Source of the DNA: Crossaster papposus
Taxonomy: Eukaryota; Echinodermata; Asteroidea; Velatida; Solasteridae
NCBI GenBank assembly: GCA_037893245.1
Contig: JBAIAA010000074.1
Span: 930,001 to 994,000 of the forward strand
Reading direction: 5' to 3'
DNA: 64,000 nucleotides
Shown here: piece by piece, positions 58,621 through 64,000 of the stretch
How the letters are laid out: each line of letters begins with the position of its first letter
Position numbering within the stretch: the first letter of the stretch is position 1
The notes under the pieces: model-generated
The model's database searches: none
Told to the model about the DNA's origin: nothing
The model's input: the letters and a program-made list of their open reading frames with translations, nothing else
Program-made: the position numbers and the translations under genes

Positions 58621-58712
58621 AGAACGTGTACTAACATAAATGAAATTCGGGTCAGTCCTTAAATAAGATGGGTCCCAAAGTGTGACATTTGTATGTGTTG
58701 CGGTTATACCTG

Positions 58713-59393
58713 TGTGACCAGTCGCCTTCCTCGACAGGCCCCAGACTATTTTACCATATATATATATATATATAGAGTTTCCAATAGACATAGCTATAAT
58801 TATAGCTCCCTCTATAATTTAGGAAATACTGCCCTCTACAACTTAAACAACTTTGTTTGTAATTGCGCCCTCGCGTGCTGCATACTTTACATTCTTTTGC
58901 TTTGTTAATTGCTTGCTTAGTTTTCTTGTTGGCGCAAGGCAGTGTTTGGGGCATTGGTCCTTTGACTTTTGTTCTAGCCACACCTTAATACTGATATATT
59001 CGTACACGGGTTGTGTGGCACGAGCTTGGTCGTCCAAGGCGGTGAGTACACGCTGGTTTATTATATTTTTCAATTATCTTAAATTAAATGATTGTTCTTC
59101 AAGTCTTGTAAATACTTGCAATGATACTGAGTTGTAATTTTAGAATAAGAAATTAATGAACTGTACATTTTGTTTTCTTTAATTTCAGACTTGATTACAG
59201 ACATCCAATTGGCTGTCGTTCTTTCGGCGCCTGCCCGTTCTTTCGGCGCCTTTTAGTTCTTTTGGAAATTTAAGTTGTTGTAATAAAATAACTGTAAATA
59301 CAACTTCCCGTTCCACATCTTCATTTACTATTTGAGTAGCCTCGACCACATTCATGGAATCGCCCCCAGTGGATTCCTCCTAATTTGGCTACA
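58713..59393 (+). mobile_element. Solo LTR, 681 bp, CCTG target duplication
   Basis: Starts TGTGACCAGTCG and ends TTTGGCTACA, with CCTG on both sides (58709-58712, 59394-59397). The empty site TATACCTGACC is at 37672. Internal (TA)n near 58758 and AATAAAATAAC at 59280 fit promoter and poly-A parts. Orientation + is inferred from these. Confidence 0.8.
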
Positions 59394-59397
59394 CCTG

Positions 59398-60172
59398 AAT
59401 GATTGAATTTCTCCTTTAAGAGTCACTAAAATTAACTTCCAACTTTAACTTAATGAACTTGTTTTAATTTGTCACTTTGTTTTATGTAATCGCTCTAGGT
59501 GATTTTACTACTAAAAGGCATCAAATAATGTGCCCTAAATTCAGTGGCGGCACCAGACTCCTGGAAAATTTATATTCTAGATGCCCTGTGGTTCAACCGG
59601 AGGCATTTCCTGGCCACTTTTCCCTGTTTTGTTTTAGCTGAAAATGCACGGAAACGTTTCCGTGATTGGCAAAGTGGAATACTAACTCGTAAATTTGTGG
59701 AATTCTTAGCATTGAGAGTTGTAAAGGAGATTTGTGTAAAGGAATGGTTGCACGTGTGCCTATTATTTTAAACAATGTAATTTTTATATAATTGCATGCA
59801 TGACTACGTTTCATTGGCAACAAACGTAGATTAATTTTACGTCACTGCTCCAACGCAAGTTAAAATAATAGTCTGAACGAAGAACATTCTGTTTGGGCCA
59901 AACCCCGGGTGTAGACGCACTTATAAGCACTGTCTAAATTGTTTTAAGGAATACAGTGATCCACGAGGCCACGCCCCTTTAAAAATTGATCAATCACAGT
60001 GCATCATTTCAGGTCCGACAGATCAACGCCATTTTGTCCGACATAAATTAAATGCCCGACACAATTCTGAAACAGCAGACAAGCAATGCTAACCGTCATG
60101 CAGCCGATCATTTGCGACCAACTCCGTTTTTGTTTTCTTTATGTCGTACTCAATTTAACTCAAAATAAAAGT
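59398..60172. other. Spacer aligned with 37680-37900, U2 and 7620-7980
   Basis: A mosaic of paralogous non-coding blocks; the CACGCCCCTTTAAAAA block is at 59968. No gene. Confidence 0.45.
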
Positions 60173-60190
60173 CAAATAAGTTAAGAGGGC

Positions 60191-60230
60191 CTAATATTTC
60201 GATCTTAACAAGATCTTCTTCGGAGACTAA
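60191..60230 (-). ncRNA. Hammerhead-ribozyme-like motif of the Penelope-like element
   Basis: On the - strand: CCGAAGA (core CUGANGA with U changed to C), a stem-loop GATCTT-GTT-AAGATC in its complement form (60201-60215), then GAAA (60197-60200) and self-complementary AATATT. Minimal hammerheads are known in Penelope-like elements. The core substitution suggests weak or lost activity. Confidence 0.5.
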
Positions 60231-60604
60231 ATGGCTGTGTACAAGAAACAAACATATATAGGGCAACATACAGCATGACGCGCATCATGGATGCGGAAAA
60301 AACACAAAGGAAAAAAGCACAGAGTTCAATGGAACAATCAACAAAAGGAAGATTAGGCTGAGGGATAAAAGGGTGAGGTCAGTGTGGGTAGGATCAAAGA
60401 CAGGATAGGAACAAAAACAGAAGGGGTAAAACCACAAGGAAGGGGATCAAGGTAATAACTAACAAAGAAGTATAAATAGGAGTAATGTGGAGGGGGGGTT
60501 GAGGAAAATAGACAGGGAAAACCAGAGGAGCGAGAACAAACAAAAACAAAATTCTGGCAAGGATTGAATCTGAAACAGATGACAAATGGAGAAAACAATA
60601 GAAG

Positions 60605-61057
60605 TTAATCATTTCCTAGTTGGATGTTAAGCCCACGTGGTTGAATAGTCCGAAGACGATTCATCCAAACTTTCTCCCGGCTGAGGCGGACTGAGTCTTT
60701 CCGACGGCCAAGTGATTCTATGCCCTGAAGAATCATATCAGAAATGCAATGGTTAGGGTGATTAAAGTGATGTCCTACAGAGGTATCCAGTTTCTTAGTG
60801 TTGACAGTCAATCGGTGACCGTAAAAACGCTTTTGGGGGGCATTTTTGGTCTCTCCGACATACTGAACTCCACAAAACCTGCAAGAGATGAGATATATGA
60901 CATTAGATGTACTGCAAGTGATGTTACCAATAATTATATGAGTAGTACCAGAAGAGTGGCCAGAAAAGGAGTCAGACTCCTGGATGTGGATCTGGCAGAC
61001 CACACATCTGGAACTGGACTTGAAAGTTCCGTGCTGGATGGGGGGAGATGCATCCAA
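60605..61057 (-). pseudogene. Penelope-like C-terminal GIY-YIG endonuclease
   Basis: Reading VIYLISCRFCGVQYVGET then RFYGHR, DTSVGHHFN and EKVWMNRLRT. The GIY and YIG motifs appear as IYLISC and QYVGE, and the catalytic Arg and the downstream His and Glu regions are present. An upstream CVVC pair fits the linker zinc motif. In relatives this domain nicks target DNA for retrotransposition. The endonuclease frame itself is open to the stop at 60605, but it is separated from RT by a frameshift near 60940-61240, so no full protein can be made. Confidence 0.9.
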
Positions 61058-61276
61058 GCTGGGAACTTCGGCTCGAACAATGAGCTGTCTCGTAGATTAT
61101 GCGGGCGTCTATAGGCCAACACAGGGCTGTCGGGGATGTCCCAGGCAAGGCGATCTGAAGTGTGGAGAATGTGATGGCTGTCGTTAGTGATTTTGCAAAG
61201 GGAAGGGGGACTGGGGTGAAAGGTAGTCACCAGGGGGGGTCATGGGTTTGGCATTAGCCTGGGGGGGCCTTTACCT

Positions 61277-62023
61277 TTAGAGCCAAATTTCTGGGTAATT
61301 AGTGAAAGTTAGCAGACTGTTCTCATCTCTGGTCCAGATGAAAAATACATCATCAATGTATCTCCACCAGATCCAGGGACGGCACGGTGCCAAGGCAAGC
61401 ATGCGTTCCTCGAGGTCACCCATTAAGAGGCATGCAAAGGAGAGTGCCATGCGAGTACTCATTGCAGTGCCATGTACCTGTAGATAGTGCTTATCTAGGA
61501 AGGACAAATTATTCTTCGTTAGTACAAGTTTCAAGAGGGCGCGAATATCACTTATTGGAGGGGTAGTGTGTCCTGCCCTAGCTAGGGGTATGGAACGAGC
61601 ACGAATATCTTCTTCATGTGGTATGTTAGTGTACAAGGATGAGACGTCAAAAGTCCCAATGATGGCCGTTCTGGGAATCTGGTCCTTGATTCCTTCGAGC
61701 TTGCGCAGGAAGTCCGGGGTGTCATGGATGTATGATGGAATCCTATGGACAAGGGGTTTAAGAAAACTGTCAATAAACAGGGAGATGTGTTCCGTGGGTG
61801 AGCCATTACCTCAGACGATAGGCCTGCCAGGGTTACCAGTCTTGTGAATATTGGGAAGAAGATAGAACCTAGCAGTTTTACAGTCAGTTGGTGATAGAAA
61901 TTTGTGAGCTTTCTTTGACAGTTGGTCACGTGATCGCATGTCATCAAGCAACTGCTGTATCTCTCGAGAGAATGTACCTATGGGATCAGAGTCAAGGCAG
62001 ATATAATTAGTGCGGTTGTCCAA
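61277..62023 (-). pseudogene. Penelope-like reverse transcriptase (frameshifted)
   Basis: Pieces in order: FYLLPNIHKTGNPGRPIV (N-terminal RT motif), an intermediate part in another frame (61637-61810), then MYTNIPHEEDIRA, TAMSTRMALSFACLLMGDLE and WRYIDDVFFIW with intact YxDD. The 5' end of the ORF is absent. At least two frameshifts; the catalytic motif is preserved, so decay is moderate. Confidence 0.85.
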
Positions 62024-62957
62024 CTGGCGGTGGGCCTCGTCGATGTGTTATAACTTCAGTGTTTTACGCATGCATGACCTGTCACAGAAACCTTTCTTCA
62101 GAACTGGTATGGTTTCTATGGATACAGGATAGAGCAGAGAGTCTATCCTTTTAGTGTGATTTATTAATGGCTTTTTTGAAGGTCCCTGTTAATTTTTAAC
62201 ATCTGCCACTTAGTCTACTCGCTGGACCATCTCCATAAGAGGCATCATTTTCATGTTTTTGACAACCCTTTTGTATCTATATAATGCCGCATTGTATTAT
62301 CATTAATTAATACGTTTATGTTGAAGGGCATCGTTCAATTATGCATTATATAGCAGCTTAAACCCTTAGATAGCTTATATAGCCACCGCAGCACTGAAAT
62401 AAAACACACATAGGTCTAGTGTGAGACAGATGAGATAATTATTTGGGGGATTTGTGCCTTTGATGATACAAGTATGACATTAGGCACACAGTCGGGGTAT
62501 GTCATGAGAAAGATATTTGAATATAGGGCCATCGCAGATTTGTCCTTCAAAAGAATATACATGTAGGTAGAATAAAAAGCAATTTGTTTACTTTTAAAAA
62601 GTGGCTCGTTTTTCTACTTCATGAGTCATTTCATCAAAGGACTAATCTGCGATGGCCCTGTAGCCAAATATCTTTCTCATGTCGTACTCTGACGGTGTAT
62701 GTGCCAAATTTCATGCTTGTATCGTCAAAGGCGCAATCACATCACCTATCTGCCGTACGAAACAGGCGAGTTGGTCTCTCCAATATATACCCTGGTTCTC
62801 TCAAAAATGTTGTCTCTCCAATAACCTTAGCCCGTTCGCCGTTGTTGTGCACAGCTAGCTCTGCCAAGACGAGTTGGTGTAGTGTTTTGTACCTGGGGAC
62901 ATACGCTCATTTTCCATTTAAGGATTTTCCAACATTGCAGCTCAGCTGGGAGCGAGA

Positions 62958-63003
62958 ATGGATGGAGTAGTAACTTGGATTCTGATGTCATCAGCAATGA
63001 CGG
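62958..63003 (+). CDS. Signal-peptide first exon (F5/8C family), copy 6
   Basis: 46 bp, MDGVVTWILMSSAMT plus one base, donor G/GTAGGT. Closest to the 8838 copy, including the CAGCTGGGAGCGAGA leader. Only a scrap of exon 4 follows 98 bases on, so this copy is probably a deletion-derived pseudogene. Confidence 0.6.
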
Positions 63004-63100
63004 GTAGGTTTCAGTTTTCAACATTAATGGGACTGTACAACATTTGCTTTGGGTGTCATTTTCAAAAATAGATTTGGTGGTTCTAATTATTGAATTGTAG

Positions 63101-63124
63101 TTGCTTGGATGTCGCCCTACTTAA
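63101..63124 (+). pseudogene. Exon 4 tail of an F5/8C gene
   Basis: Codons LLGCRPT and TAA plus the downstream 3' sequence (TTTGGCTAAATAGATG...ATTGCACATTGCATT) match gene A exon 4. The rest of exon 4 and exons 2-3 are gone, joined by a deletion to the intron after signal exon 62958. Confidence 0.8.
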
Positions 63125-63344
63125 TTTGGCTAAATAGATGATATTCTGAAACTGAGTGCTAATTGCACATTGCATTAAAATAAGGCTATCCAGATTAACC
63201 GCTATAGACTCTACGCGTTAGGAAGGAGCCCGATGGAAATGTTTGGTATCACCTGGACAACGTTAACAATGGTAAACATCCTGTGTGTTCATCTTGACTA
63301 AAAAGCAAAACGAAGAACACCTCTAAAATACACTTAAAAAGTCC

Positions 63345-63510
63345 CTGGTTCAGATTTGATCCGGATCAGGGTTCCGTGGGCCTGACATTCTTCCGGGTCA
63401 GAATTACTCTTCGTTGGCTCCTTTTTACCCGAAAAAAAGTGCTATCCTAACCGGGAAAAGTGTCAGGCCCATACGGAACCCTGATCCGGATCAAATCTTA
63501 TCTCGGATTT
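63345..63510. mobile_element. TIR element (TTTGATCCGGATCAG family), copy 3
   Basis: GGTTCAGATTTGATCCGGATCAGGGTTCC and its inverted counterpart CGGAACCCTGATCCGGATCAAATC bound a centre of about 110 bp. Same relative position after exon 4 as copies 1 and 2. Confidence 0.8.
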
Positions 63511-63514
63511 TTAA

Positions 63515-64000
63515 AAGTTAATGGTTGCTTTCTTGTGTATTATCCCCATTGAATTTTGAACTATAAATCATAAAATTCCCCCCCCCCCTCCTCCCTTGAC
63601 ATGTATTTGTCACTGACTGCACTTAAAGTTGTAGCATTTGTCAGTTGTGAATTTGTATCGTTTAAAGCAGCAACAGTTCTCCAAATCGAACTGACCTGAC
63701 AAAGTTTTAGCTCTGCGAATGCTGTATATATTCCAAGAAAATAACATTTATAAGATTTCTACAGTATAACCAACTACTTATGACATTTTTTAAAAATGCG
63801 TCTCAGAGACGCATCTTTGGAATTATTTTGATTATTTCTTCAAAATGAAAGCATATCAGAAGGAATAATTGTATAGGGAGTCTTTAATTCTTGACATTAT
63901 GTAAGCTGATAAACAATAATTTGGTTGGTTACTTTTTGGATAGTTGCAAACAATATATACGTTCCCTTTATTAGATTGAGGGTTACGCGTATGTTTACGA
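63515..64000. other. Start of another tandem unit
   Basis: Poly-C (63577-63586), then the AGTTTTAGCTCTGCGAATGC block, matching 27960, 32560 and 37000. No gene before the window ends. Confidence 0.6.

Larger units (their letters stand above)
60173..62049 (-). mobile_element. Penelope-like element (RT plus GIY-YIG), 5' truncated
   Basis: About 1.88 kb inserted relative to the empty paralog at 7979-7984 (AAATAAAAGT / ATAACTT). Encodes on the - strand a reverse transcriptase and a GIY-YIG endonuclease in the order typical of Penelope-like elements, with frameshifts. A hammerhead-like motif lies near the 3' end. Confidence 0.9.

Overview
The window is eukaryotic, most likely from a marine invertebrate. 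Genes are broken into short exons with GT/AG introns. Base composition is AT-rich, with SINEs, MITEs, Penelope-like and Ty3/gypsy elements, minisatellites and poly-C tracts. A cephalochordate (amphioxus) fits the style, but nothing in the sequence proves the species.

The only host gene family I can support encodes a small secreted protein: a signal peptide followed by one F5/8 type C (discoidin) domain. One complete gene model is assembled on the + strand from four exons (38217-38265, 40971-41112, 42974-43145, 44176-44322), giving about 169 residues. A second, paralogous body (exons 2-4) lies at 2419-5715; its first exon must lie upstream of the window. Five more near-identical signal-peptide exons occur without an intact body after them (8838, 14677, 29835, 55874, 62958). 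One is followed by an exon 2 broken by a transposon (10781), another by only the last eight codons of exon 4 (63101). A second coding-like family (modules near 451, 9729, 23310, 39150 and 48050) carries conserved cysteines and, in two copies, an 18-bp mucin-like repeat.

Layout: 1-8.9 kb, paralogous segment A (cysteine/PATTAS module, F5/8C exons 2-4). 8.8-17.2 kb, signal exons, a broken exon 2 and two large TIR elements. 17.27-22.8 kb, a degenerate Ty3/gypsy element on the - strand. 24.5-37 kb, three head-to-tail units of about 3.5-4.6 kb, each descended from a promoter/signal-exon block. 38.2-48.2 kb, paralogous segment B with the complete gene. 49.7-55.5 kb, nested MITEs and SINEs. 55.5-60 kb, another signal-exon unit with a solo LTR. 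60.17-62.05 kb, a Penelope-like element on the - strand with a hammerhead-like motif. 62.9-63.1 kb, another signal exon and a deletion remnant.

The host story is local tandem duplication of a secreted F5/8C locus. Introns and promoters have been heavily invaded by transposons, and one tract of about 1.4 kb between the two bodies looks homogenised by gene conversion. Because several paralogous units exist, many insertions can be compared with empty sites inside the same window.
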